Positions 36,474 through 47,300 of a stretch of DNA of 64,000 nucleotides are shown piece by piece; position 1 is the stretch's first letter, and each line of letters begins with the position of its first letter. The stretch lies in contig NC_061130.1 in NCBI RefSeq assembly GCF_905220365.1, positions 1,805,501 to 1,869,500 of the forward strand. Direction: 5' to 3'. The position numbers and the translations under genes are program-made. The notes under the pieces were generated by a model. The model was not told the DNA's origin and searched no databases. It worked only from the letters and a program-made list of their open reading frames with translations. The stretch comes from Vanessa cardui (taxonomy: Eukaryota; Arthropoda; Insecta; Lepidoptera; Nymphalidae).

Positions 36474-37651
36474 AAGATCACCTAAATCGCTTCAAAGTTT
36501 TACATTAAAATAAAATTATCACTCAAAACGAACGAAGTTTTGCTATCCTTTTTATCCCAGTACATAAGAACGAGACAGCATTTATTTAGTAAAATTTTTA
36601 CACAAAATAAAACCGACAACATTATATTTTAATCTTTAATGGGGATGACAGTTTAACGTGCACTTTAATACAGGGCAAGGATTAGGATACTCATATTTTC
36701 ACAGATGGTGACTAATTAAAAAATGTTGACGTTGAAGAAAATCAATAAATGCAGTTATAATGTTTTTACATATTCAGAGTGATCAGTCATTTTATACGTT
36801 GCAAATAAAATAACCCAATCCAAATCTTAGCTCCGCTGATTTTAAAGCTGATAATGTTGATAGTTCTGTCAACATCAGCAATCTTATTTGGAGTGAGTTG
36901 GACTATTAATCATTCGATAACAATATTCCGACTGCACTGAGTATAACCACGGACAGAGTGGCTTGAAGGAAGCTAGTCGACACATCGGTGAAAGAATTTC
37001 AGAGCAAGGACGGTCTTCAGTAATGAAACATACGAAAAAGAAGAAGAACAACATGAATACAAATATGTATTTGTTGTCTAAAACAGTATCAGAATTAGGA
37101 CGAGAAACGGCCAACTAACCAAAAATAAATTCAAATACTTCTATAGGTTTTATCCATTTAATAAAAAAAATAACAAGCTGTCAACATAAGACAATTTGAT
37201 AAATACATAACAAATAGCGAACCTTACATCACCCCAAAGTTAGATAGAATACCAACTAATTGTCTTTGCAAATAGGACATTGCATTATGGCTTAATTAAA
37301 TCTATTGAATGACTAATTGACGGCCTATAATCTGTTATACATCTGCGACAATAATATATGAACAAATACACATACCGATCTAATAAACAGAGGAGATAAT
37401 CAGACACTCTGGTAAACAATTGTTCATTAAGCAGCATTAATCCTGCTAATTCTATAAATGCATAATTTCAATAATTAATTGTGCAACATAATATTGTAAT
37501 TGTATAATTATGTGCAATGCTTTTCAATTTAAATTTTATTGTAAATGTATTTCATTCTAAACGAGACTGTGATTAATTGAATTATTATATCTATTTCAGA
37601 TGCTTCATAATATTGAAGTTTTAATTAACAAGTCAACCGATTTATTAAACA

Positions 37652-37910
37652 CTAGCTAAGCCCGCGACCTTATACGCGTTTGAATTGAGCATTAAAAAGA
37701 TTGTAGCTTAAGTTATTCCCTATTATATCAGCTATCTGCCAGTGAAAATCCCGTCAAAATCGGTCAAGCTGCTCCAGAGATTAGCCGGAATAAACAGACA
37801 GACAGACCGATAAAAATTGTAAAAAAATATATTTTGGTGTGTGTGAGTAAAAAAGGAATATTTTAATATTACAAACAGATACTCCAATTTTATTATATAT
37901 ATATGTATAT
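37652..37910 (-). mobile_element. Non-autonomous Helitron-like element, family B
   Basis: The plus strand reads aCTAGctaagcccgcgacct at the left, then ccagagattagccggaataa and a TA-rich right end. The minus-strand 3' terminus CTAG is followed by host T. Confidence 0.65.
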
Positions 37911-38320
37911 ATTAATTTAATTCGGAATATAGATTCAAACTAGATTATAGTAATTGAAATAAATTAATAATGTCTGATTTAATAATCTTAACTATAAACA
38001 AAGCTTGCGTCTGAAGTAGTAAGTAAACTATATTAAGTTTAGTCTAAGACAATCTTGACAATTTCTGATTATGTAGGCATAATGTGTCTGATATTTTGAT
38101 GAATATTTTTACTTGCTATAAATATGCTTACTTATATAAGTAGTTGGGTAAAATTATATGATATTTATAAGCCATTTCATTATGTAACCATCTGCATAAA
38201 TACAAATCAATTTGTGATATTTAATAGATTTGTCCAAAGCTTTTGAATACATAAATCATAATAACAATATGTGACACAAACATTAAATTAAATAAATTGA
38301 TTTTCGTGTCGGTTAACTCA

Positions 38321-38350
38321 ATGTTCTTAAATATATATATTTAAGAACAT
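38321..38350. repeat. Perfect 30-bp palindrome
   Basis: atgttcttaaatata is followed with no spacer by its exact reverse complement. Confidence 0.95.
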
Positions 38351-39015
38351 GTCTTAAATATATGAAAACAAATGCAAGTACTTTATACGTAGGAACATTA
38401 TTATAATGTAACTAAACAGTATAAAAAACTACCGTGGAGTACCAAAAGGTCGCATTTTAGATCCTCTAGTAATGTTTTGCTATGACTTCTTAACTATGGA
38501 CTTAACACCAAAAACAAAAAAATAACTTTGAATAAAAACAATGTAAATGTTTAATATTTAGTTAATTAATTATTAAATTAATCGAAATTTAGAAACAAAA
38601 AGACTTTGTAATATTATCGATGTCTAATCACCCAATTCGCATATTTTGCTACCAATCCCTTTTTTTAAATCAGTGGCGTCGTTACAATTTGCAAATTTTA
38701 TTTTAATTAAAATAATATAATTGCTATTTAATTATCCAGTGCATAAAGCGTTAATCTAGCTTTGATTACAAATATCATAAAGAATAATATTGGAATCGTT
38801 AAACGTAACGTAACGTGAAAAAACGCGTTTGATTAAAATCTATTCTGCCGTATTTTTTCACATAAAATGAAAACGAGAAATATTTTGGACTACATCAGTA
38901 ATCATTTCGATTCATTCGATCAATTAATGATGCCGAAAAATATTTCAAGAATAAACACAATGTTGCACTTTTATGAATGTTAATTAAAACTAAAAAAAGC
39001 TATTGGTATATGTAT

Positions 39016-39196
39016 GACCTCCGTGGTCGAGTAGTGTGTACACCGGTTTTAATGGGTAAGCCATTCTGAGGTCCCGGGTTCGATTCCCGGTCATTCGATG
39101 TAGTAAGTTTATCAGTTTGGCCCTGGCCCTATGCTTTAGGTATTTACATTGGGATCAGAGCACATATGAATTTATCTAACATTTATTTAATAAATG
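39016..39196 (+). mobile_element. SINE family 2, body-deleted
   Basis: gacctccgtggtcgagtagt and cccgggttcgattcccggtc give good A and B boxes. Part of the body before the TTTA tail is missing. Confidence 0.78.
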
Positions 39197-39736
39197 AACG
39201 TTCCAATTTTAAATGTACATTGAAAAAAACCGCAGTATGATCAGGGGTCGTTTGTTATCGTGCTTACTGCATTGTACTGACCACTGTCGGATCTTAGCGT
39301 TTTTCCACGGAATTCTTTCTAGACTTAGCGTTCTTCCTAGACTAGCAATTTGCACATTGTTGGCCGCTGTTTTACGTTTCCTTTTGTCGGCTGATTTGTT
39401 AGTCTTTTTTCCCTTAACGTTTTGCTTCTGTTCTGATTCCGTAATAATGTAGCACTTTGAATTCGCTATTTGTGTTTTGAGTGTTGTTTGAAAATAAAAA
39501 CTCAAGTGCTGTTTCACTGGCTCACGATTTAAACCTGATGGCTCATTTGTGAGCGGCTTATGAAACGAATTCGTGCTCTGTAAAAAATGTTTTACATTTA
39601 AGAGTTGAATTAAATTCGTTTTCAACATTGAATTTAGTTTAAGTTATTAATTAAAATTAAGCGTTTTCACGAAATATGTGTGAATCGTTTTAGTTCAATT
39701 TAATTAAATAAAAATTTTAGTTTATTTTATATTATA

Positions 39737-39930
39737 CTAATTGTTGCCCGTGGTTTCGCTCACCTTTTAGAGGTTGGTTGTCACGTGTTGGCCGAAAAAA
39801 AGGCTTCATCTTTCCTTGGAGATCAAGTTTGCTTCTTAATAAATTTCATCAAATTCGGTTCAGCGGTTTGGTAAAGAAAGATCGACAGACAGACAAAGTT
39901 ACTTTCACATTTATAATATTAGTATATATT
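39737..39930 (-). mobile_element. Helitron-like element, family C
   Basis: It runs from aCTAAttgttgcccgtggtt to acatttataatattagtata, with caaattcggttcagcggttt inside. The minus-strand 3' terminus has mutated from CTAG to TTAG. Confidence 0.58.
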
Positions 39931-40176
39931 TGTTTTTCTTTTTCAAGCGAATGTTTCACATTACAATAAAATTTTATCTTTTACGCGACCTTGCTTGCAT
40001 AGAATAGATGATAGTGTGGCTTAATAGATAAGTCACACAACTTTTTAGTTTTAAAAATACACAACAGAATGTTTAGGTCGATTTACTAACACATGTAAAT
40101 AGTATTTTCAAAGAATGAAATCCATATATCTTGGCTTTCTTTTCGTTTCAAGTATTAGCAACATTTTTTCCAAGGA

Positions 40177-40470
40177 CTTTTTTTTATTATATAGGTTGGC
40201 GGACGAGCATATGGGCCACCTGATGGTAAGAGGTCACCATCACCCTTAGACAATGACGCTGTAAGAAATATTAACTATTCTTTATATTGTCTATGTGCCA
40301 CCAACTTTGGGAACTAAGATGTTATGTCCTTTGTGCCTGTAGTTACACTGTTTCACTCACCCTTCAAACCGAAACACAACAATACAGAGTACTGTTGTTT
40401 GGCGGAAGAATAACTGATGAGTGGGTGGTACCTACCCAGACGGGCTAGCACAAAGCCCTACCACCAAGAC
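40177..40470 (-). repeat. A-tailed repeat family D, full-length copy
   Basis: ttataggttggcggacgagc-like start (with T run), gccacctgatggtaagaggt, aatgacgctgtaagaaatat, ttcaaaccgaaacacaacaa and gtgggtggtacctacccaga. It is the best copy for defining the family. Confidence 0.7.
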
Positions 40471-40674
40471 ACGTTTATCTATTAGGGCTAGATAGGTAGT
40501 AGGTACTTAGAACACTATGATTGTTTAGTTAGTTTAAAGTATAAATTGACTGACAAAGCAGAAGTGTAAATAAATTATTAAATAGGTATTATTTTAAGTA
40601 TTCCACTACAAATAAATATACACATTGCTGTCTTAATTTTTTTTGTTCAAGATTTTTCTACACAATACTATATT

Positions 40675-40752
40675 AACAGCCTGTAAACTCCCTATGCCTA
40701 GACTGAGGCTTTTTTTTTTATAGAGGCCTTCACACCCTTTAAAGGATAAGGT
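40675..40752 (-). mobile_element. SINE family 1, short tail fragment
   Basis: acagcctgtaaactccctat, interrupted by a T run, then accctttaaaggataaggt. Confidence 0.45.
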
Positions 40753-41168
40753 ACAACTACGTTACAATTATACTATACAAAATCAAGACAATTTAAATAT
40801 AACATTTCATATGGCCTTATTTCGTTACACAATAAATACTTAAAAACATTTAACGTTATCAAAAAAAATCATGTTCGAAGTGTACAACGTAAAAATCGTT
40901 TCAAGTCAACATAGTAGCTTAGACGACCTTGCGATTAAGTAATTGCGGATACATTTTGTATAAACAAGGGCCGGGGCACAATATTTGTTTATACTTTAAT
41001 GAAGCCCTACGAGCTTAGGGATGTAGAACGGGTAATAATAGAAGTTATACATAGATTTTTGTGTCTTCTTATTACTATTATCTAGACTTGTTGGTATAGT
41101 GGATAGATGTAAGAAACAGATTCTAAGGTTAGGGGTACAAACCTCAGGTAGGGGAATGAAGGATTTTA

Positions 41169-41369
41169 TGACGACCTCCGTGGTCCCGGGTTCGATTCCC
41201 GGACGAGTCAATGTAGATTATCATTACTTTTCTATATTGTCTTGGGTCTGAATGTTTGTGGTACCGTTGTTACTTCTGATCTTACATAACCCAAGTGCTT
41301 TAGCTACTTAAATAGGGGTCAGAGTAATGTACTTATGTGATTTTGTCTCATATTTATTTATTATTATTA
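41169..41369 (+). mobile_element. SINE family 2 lacking the A-box region
   Basis: gacgacctccgtgg is joined directly to tcccgggttcgattcccgga. The body and (ATT) tail are complete. Confidence 0.8.
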
Positions 41370-41689
41370 TCTTTGTCAAAGTTCTCAGTAAGCAGCAGAT
41401 TCTGGACGTTGGAAGTGTTGACACTTCAGTACCTCGTAAAGCACGTATAGCTATAGGTCCACCGTCTGAGCCCTTTCTAGTCATGTCGTATTTACTGTCT
41501 CATTAGATGATGATAGTGAGTATCGACGCTGGTCTCGCTTGAGACAGTCATCAGTCTGGACGACATCAATATCATTAAATCATTAAAAATGGTCTCACTC
41601 TTTATAATACTTATGATTTAACAAAAATTAAGTGTATATGAAGTTTAAAATGTACCCCAATTTACGTTGCCAACCGTACGTTTAATTCT

Positions 41690-41765
41690 TTATTGTAAAA
41701 AGACGATTCGATGTTTTTATGACCTTACTTCAATAAACAATGTTATGATTCCGATTTGACTTGTC
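41690..41765 (+). repeat. Retroposon family E, tail fragment
   Basis: aaaaagacgattcgatgttt and ccttacttcaataaacaatg before a gatttgac end. Confidence 0.4.
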
Positions 41766-41895
41766 AGTTAAGTAAATTACTTTAACTGTAAACTCCCTAC
41801 GTACTCTCCTAAAGTTAGATCAATACTATTAGAAAATTTAAAAAACAATGCTTTTAACGTTCGTCAGTTGTTTTATGTAAGTATGTTTAATAAAA

Positions 41896-42000
41896 TCTGA
41901 GATGGTCCGGTAAAACACGTGAATCTTTATCAATTATGGTTGGTTTAAATCTGGATAAGCACCATTCAGTTTTACGTATTTTGTGTTCACAATGCTCACC
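41896..42000 (+). mobile_element. SINE family 1, head fragment
   Basis: ctgagatggtccggtaaaac, then tggtttaaatctggataagc and caccattcag preserve head order with decay in both promoter boxes. Confidence 0.5.
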
Positions 42001-42850
42001 ATTAATGAAAGACTTACTACGTAAGGAATCCAATATATGTATATGAAATTAATTTCTGCTTTACTTTCTTTCTGCTCTTGTTTCAAAATACATTATATAA
42101 TCATAATAAAAAGAAGTTTATTTTACGAAATTCAATTGTACACAATGCCATTTCTAATTCATCACTGTTCTGTGTTAATGATTCGTTTTGTAACTTACTT
42201 AGTGAACGACCAGAGTTTCCTGAGACAATTTGCATTCGTTTTATGTTGAACAAGTTTACTTGACCCGTTAAAAAGGACAGCCTATTTCAGTGAATTGATA
42301 TGGGTGTTGTAATATTCATTACTTTAATAGCTTTTTGTATTATAATATGAAGTTTAAAAGTAATTTATTGGTGAAGAAATTTTGATGTCTTTTTTTTACT
42401 TGATTTAAATAGTAATCCAAATAGACATATGAAATATTTGATTGATAAATATAATCGAACGTATGATTCACATATTTGAAGTAATTTGAGCTGAAATGTA
42501 TGTGAACTTATTTTTATACTCATTAAATTTTACTTAATTTGAGGACATTAATAATACCATGGCTTACAATAAAAAAAACATATAGCTGAAATATTTTGTT
42601 TTACTCAACTGTTTTTTTTATTTAGGATCTTTTAATTAGGTGGAGACCTGACTGGACGTGGATGGAGAAATGGAGTATATCACACTTCGGATGTAATCTC
42701 CAGAAATAAATTATGATTCTCTGATGATTATGACGAATTTTTTAGTGCGTTTCTTCATAATAAGACCGCAACTAACCTTCTACGTGCAGCTATCGTCTCA
42801 AAATCATTTGGACAAAAATCAGCTTACGCTTATTACTATTTAGGATGTTA

Positions 42851-43043
42851 GAACTAGCGCGCACTGTTGATTTTTGTCACGGTGACTGTTTCGTCACTCT
42901 TGTCAAGTTCGTGAATATGTATGGAGGTGCGCGCACGTTGCAACGTGACAATTGGGTGACATTTGTGTCAGACGACCGACGAACAAGCCAATGACAAACA
43001 CTTTAAAGTCACTGTGACAAAAATCCCCGGTGCGCGCTAGCTC
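42851..43043. mobile_element. 193-bp MITE with 37-bp inverted ends and TTA target duplication
   Basis: Left GAACTAGCGCGCACTG... and right ...GTGCGCGCTAGCTC are inverted repeats with about 32 of 37 positions matching, including GATTTTTGTCAC near the inner end. TTA occurs at 42848-42850 and 43044-43046. A 3-bp TWA duplication is typical of PIF/Harbinger elements. No transposase is inside. Confidence 0.78.
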
Positions 43044-43211
43044 TTATCAATTAATATTTAACTTTCATTATAAGTAATTTAATTCACATCGTTCAAAGAC
43101 ATGCCGCTTATTAAGATTGATAACGGAAGATAAGACAATTTATATGCCTGTAATTATAATGGCTTAACCACCATATGTAAACGTATGGTAGCATACGTTT
43201 ATGAAAATACC

Positions 43212-43312
43212 AATCAAGCATATGAAAATGCAGTGGCATTTGTCTGGGTTTGAAAACGAAATCACAGATTTAGGTACTCGCTTTTTAACTAATGTACTAT
43301 CTCAACTCAGTT
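43212..43312 (-). mobile_element. SINE family 1, head fragment
   Basis: ggcatttgtctgggtttgaa, aatcacagatttaggt and taatgtactatctcaactca match the reversed head. Confidence 0.5.
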
Positions 43313-43664
43313 GATGACGTCATTGCTCAAATTCTATTATATAATAGTTACATTAAAGATTTATTACATAGTTCAGAACAGTATAAGTATTTTTTTTATA
43401 ATTATATAACGCGCTTGCAAATAGTGTTCATAGACAGTCGCCCTTGAAGTCGTAATACGCGATGCGCATTTGTTTTTACTGTAATTCTCTATTAAATTAC
43501 ATACCTAACACAACTTTTAACGCCTCATACAAATACTATACAATAATTCCTTGACAAAATATTCTAAGCTAAATTGTTTTGAGTTTTACTGTACGTTCAT
43601 AATGATCATGACGTCATAAGAAATATTACTTTATATTAATTGCGCATTAAGCGCTTCTCCCATG

Positions 43665-43830
43665 TTATGGAAAGTGGGGGGGGGGTGTGGGACTCCCCGG
43701 AGCCCTGGACGCTGAGTGCGCCCAAGTACGCCGGGTTTAACCACTAAAAAACCAGCGGTACCCTCGCCGTCTTTCGGAGGACGCCACGGGATCGCTTACG
43801 CATGCTACCGTGACGAGAAATATAAAGGCC
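43665..43830. repeat. GC-rich retroelement-like fragment
   Basis: It is far richer in GC than its surroundings and contains actccccggagccctggacg, accactaaaaaaccagcggt and tctttcggaggacgccacgg. I know this wording as a recurrent lepidopteran dispersed repeat, probably a LINE piece. It starts near a run of nine or more G at 43677-43686. Confidence 0.5.
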
Positions 43831-44404
43831 TAATAATATAGAAATATCCCACTTTTGGAATAAGACCTTATTTCTGTATGAAGAGAAAGCTTGGAACTGA
43901 TAGCTTATTCTAAAGTAACGAATAGCGTGGAATGGCGCGACAAGAAGCTATTTGTATTTTGTATGTGTTGTATAAATCGGCAGTAATCGGTTTTATTGAA
44001 TTTGCCGATACTACATCTAAGTTATGTCATACTATAACTATTTAAGGATAAATCGGAATTAAAACATTATAGAATATTATTCTCATAACATGTATAGCAT
44101 AAAGAATACTTAATTTCACAAATTTAATTAAAAATAAATAAACATTACATTTTTTATTTTTAATTAAATGAATCCCAATCATTCATCAATTTTATATTAC
44201 TACGAGTCCACTATTTGCCTACAATGTCCCTACAAATGGTCAATAGGCAATATTACCGTATAACTTTAATAACAGATTTCATTCCAGAGGTTCACTCACT
44301 TTTCAATAGAACTGATAAATACTAAGTATTACTTGTTTGACAGTAGGATACAATTTGTGTATTTGTATGCTGGTTGTTTTGTATATTCATAGTAACATTG
44401 ATCT

Positions 44405-44545
44405 ATGAATAGAACCGGCAAGTAACTCGGTAGTTACTCTTTTTAATATTTATAAATACAATTTCATGTTATTTTCATACATTATACATATATATTATGT
44501 AATATATCCTGCCTGGAAATCGACCAATATTAATTCCATATTTTT
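44405..44545 (-). repeat. Retroposon family E, 5' part
   Basis: agaaccggcaagtaactcgg, tagttactctttttaatatt and cctgcctggaaatcgaccaa. It abuts the Helitron-like element at 44572. Confidence 0.55.
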
Positions 44546-44571
44546 TGATTCTGTACTGAAACAAACACACT

Positions 44572-44837
44572 TCTATCTTTACATATAATAAAATTGGAGT
44601 GTCTGTTTGTAATATTAAAATAGACCTTTTTTACTCAATGCACATGCACATGTACCAAAATAACAATTTTTTACATTTTTTGTCGCTCTGTCTGTTTGTT
44701 CCGGCTAATCTATGTAATGGCTGGACCGATTTTGACCTTCACTGGGACTTTCACTGGCAGATAACTGATATAATAAAAAGTAACTTAGGCTACAATAATA
44801 TTTATTCATACGTATACAAGGTCGTGGGTCCAGTTAG
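44572..44837 (+). mobile_element. Non-autonomous Helitron-like element, family B
   Basis: It starts TCTATCTTTACATATAATAA and ends TTAG after caaggtcgtgggtccag. It contains attggagtgtctgtttgtaa and gttccggctaatctatgtaa. The 80-codon ORF here is repeat sequence. Confidence 0.65.
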
Positions 44838-45211
44838 TTGAATAATATACAGATAAGTATTACCTGTTGTGATTTATAAATGGGTTTTACTGTTTATTTT
44901 GCCTTTCGTTCTTTACATAATTCTAGAAATATTTTTATATTTATTGCATACTTTTTCAATTATATGATCTGAAAGTTTAGCGGCATCTTTACTGTCAGGG
45001 ACAACTTAGGTAATAATTAATGAATGTTAATGACACCCCTCTCGCATAATTAAAGTAGCTTAGCCCCAACGAAATGCCGTATCTTGTAAGGCTGTGTTCA
45101 CTAATTATGTTACACTAAAGGACTACCATTTTTAATTTGCCAGCCTTTGTAAGCATTACAATTATAGTTATACGTATTAAAGTGTATTTGTTTTTCAAAT
45201 TTATTTTTGAA

Positions 45212-45586
45212 CTAGTAGTCGCCTGTGACTTCGTTCGCGTTTTACGGCCCGTGCAAGCCCGTCTGGGTAGGTACCACCCACTAATCAGTTATTCTACCGC
45301 CAAACAACAGTACTCAGAATTGTTGTGTTCCGGTTTGAAGGGTGAGTGAGCCAGTGTAACTAACAGTAACTAAGTAATAGTTGATGTTTCTTGCAGCTTC
45401 ATTGTCTATGGGTGATGGTGACCACTTACCATCAGGTGGCCCATATGCTCGTCCGCCAACCTATACCATAAAAAAGTCCTTTCTTTTCGCGTTATGCCAA
45501 ATGTCATCAAATTCGGTTCAGCAGTTTGGTCATGAAAGACAGACAGACAGACAGCGTTACTTTCACATTTATAATATGAATATAGA
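45212..45586 (-). mobile_element. Helitron-like element, family C, split by a nested insertion
   Basis: CTAG at 45212-45215 begins the minus-strand 3' end (tagtcgcctgtgacttcgtt). The 5' end is TCTATATTCATATTATAAAT at 45586. The two halves are separated by an A-tailed repeat at about 45249-45472. Confidence 0.6.
45249..45472 (+). repeat. A-tailed interspersed repeat, family D, nested in a Helitron-like element
   Basis: It reads gtgcaagcccgtctgggtag, then ccaaacaacagtactcagaa, catcaggtggcccatatgct and aacctataccataaaaaa. The same words occur in reverse at 40177-40470 and 49205-49460. The A-rich end suggests a retroposon; its class is unknown to me. Confidence 0.65.
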
Positions 45587-46054
45587 ATGTGTAGTATTTT
45601 TGAATTACTATAGAAGAAATATATTGTAACAAATAAAAAAGGTTTCAGTGATTTAAAAAAAACGCAATTTTGCAGATGAAAATTTCATTTCACAAACAAA
45701 ATTCGACCAATAAACAAAGTCTATTAACATTACATTTGTTTCCAATACGAAAGTCGATAAAATTTGCAATTTAATTAAAAACAAGCATCATAACGTAACA
45801 CATCCTGACAGAAATAATTGTTAGAGTTATTTTTTTTTTACACATTGCATAACTATAACTTATTAGAATAATTTAATTAATGATATATCGACTAACTATT
45901 TCTAGAATATGTTGTAATGTAATATTTTTAAGATTAATACTGGCCGAATGTCTGATACTGGCCGGTAAGAAAAAGGATGTCAAGAAATCGAACGCGGCGG
46001 CAGTGTTTGAATATAATTCTTATTTTTTTTAAATAATGAGAATTATATGCTAGA

Positions 46055-46321
46055 CTAGCAGTGCCCGCGATCTTGACGTTTGAATTTAACAAAAGAAAAA
46101 TAATGTAGCCTAAGTTACTCCCTACTATATACTGATATAGTAATAAACCGATAACTGTATCGGTCCAGTTGTTCCAGAGATTAGCCGGAACAAACAGACC
46201 GACAAAAAATTGTAAAAAATGTTATTTTGGTATATGTACCGTGTATAAATAAATATGCATTGAAAAAATGGGGCTATTTCAATATTACAAACAGACACTC
46301 CAATTTTATTATATGTATAGA
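46055..46321 (-). mobile_element. Non-autonomous Helitron-like element, family B
   Basis: Both ends are intact: minus-strand 5' TCTATACATATAATAAAATT after host A, and 3' gggcactgCTAG followed by host T (46054 is A on plus). Confidence 0.72.
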
Positions 46322-46619
46322 TAAATATGGGATGTAAATGTATATGTATGGAAACACGGATTTGTGGGTAAAATAAATGTAATAATAGTGTTAATAAATG
46401 AATCTTTTAGAATATCGTTGTTTAAGCTTGTGACCATCCTAAAATAATATTATGACAAATATTATCTTCCATTTCGTAAACTAAGGTCAATGCACTAATT
46501 GAATCTCTCTATTATAGAATGGGGGTAGAAGGGGGAGGGGGTCGTTCTAAAAAACATTCCTAAATCACATAATCCGAGTTATAAACTTGTATTTAAGCGT
46601 ACAATTAAGGATAATATGA

Positions 46620-46800
46620 TCTGGCGTAGTTAATCCGACTGCACATTATACCTATTTAACGGGATTCCGGGACACGGTTATGAGTTCCAAACGTAATCCG
46701 GGTATAATTGTTGTCCGACGAACGGCGGAAAGTTCGTCGTAATTACGAAGCCGGGCTCGCATCTCCAATTCGGTTTATGGAAGGCTTAGAAAATTCGATT
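46620..46800. promoter_or_regulatory. Candidate conserved regulatory block
   Basis: Unique, GC-richer sequence (gattccgggacacggttatg, ccgacgaacggcggaaagtt) without open frames or repeat words. Confidence 0.3.
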
Positions 46801-46905
46801 AGTGGATAGTTGAATTTTTCCCACAAAGCTCGTACATGCATAATTTTTCCGTCGAACAACATATATCTAGTTCGAGATAACTCTGTTTAAACATGACTTA
46901 AATTT

Positions 46906-47300
46906 TAACTAATATTATAAACGTAAAAGTAGTTCCATCTATCTGTCTGTCCGTGGTTCTTTCACTACCAAACCAACGAACCGGATTTGATGCTAATTAT
47001 TATGAAGCAAACCTTAAAGTCCAAGAAAGGTCATAAATAATATGAGACAACATCACATACATTACTCTGATCCCAATGTAAGTAGCTAAAGCACTTGTGT
47101 TATGGAAAATCAGAAGTAACGATGGTACCACAAACACCCAGACCCAAGACAACGTAGAAAACTAATGATAATCTACATCGACTCAGCCGGGAATCGAACC
47201 CAGGACCTCAGAGTTGCGTACCCATGAAAACCGGTGTACACACACATTTTGGCCTAACACTTGACAACCTACCACTGAAACTCGAGCGAAGACGGTAACA
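46906..47300 (+). mobile_element. Helitron-like element, family C, split by a nested SINE
   Basis: The left half (aactaatattataaacgtaa to caagaaaggtcat) and right half (attttggcctaacacttgac to gagcgaagacgg) join into the normal family C order once the SINE at 47034-47246 is removed. Confidence 0.6.
47034..47246 (-). mobile_element. SINE family 2 nested in a Helitron-like element
   Basis: The sequence from aaataatatgagacaacatc to aaaccggtgtacacac is the reversed SINE, truncated in the head. It interrupts the family C element at 46906-47300. I see no clean target duplication. Confidence 0.78.

Noticed and set aside
39016..39100. tRNA genes at SINE heads with good A and B boxes
   Set aside because: They continue into SINE bodies and simple tails, recur in many copies and do not close an acceptor stem.
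45137..45629. Two overlapping 70-82 codon ORFs
   Set aside because: They consist of the Helitron-like element and the nested family D repeat.
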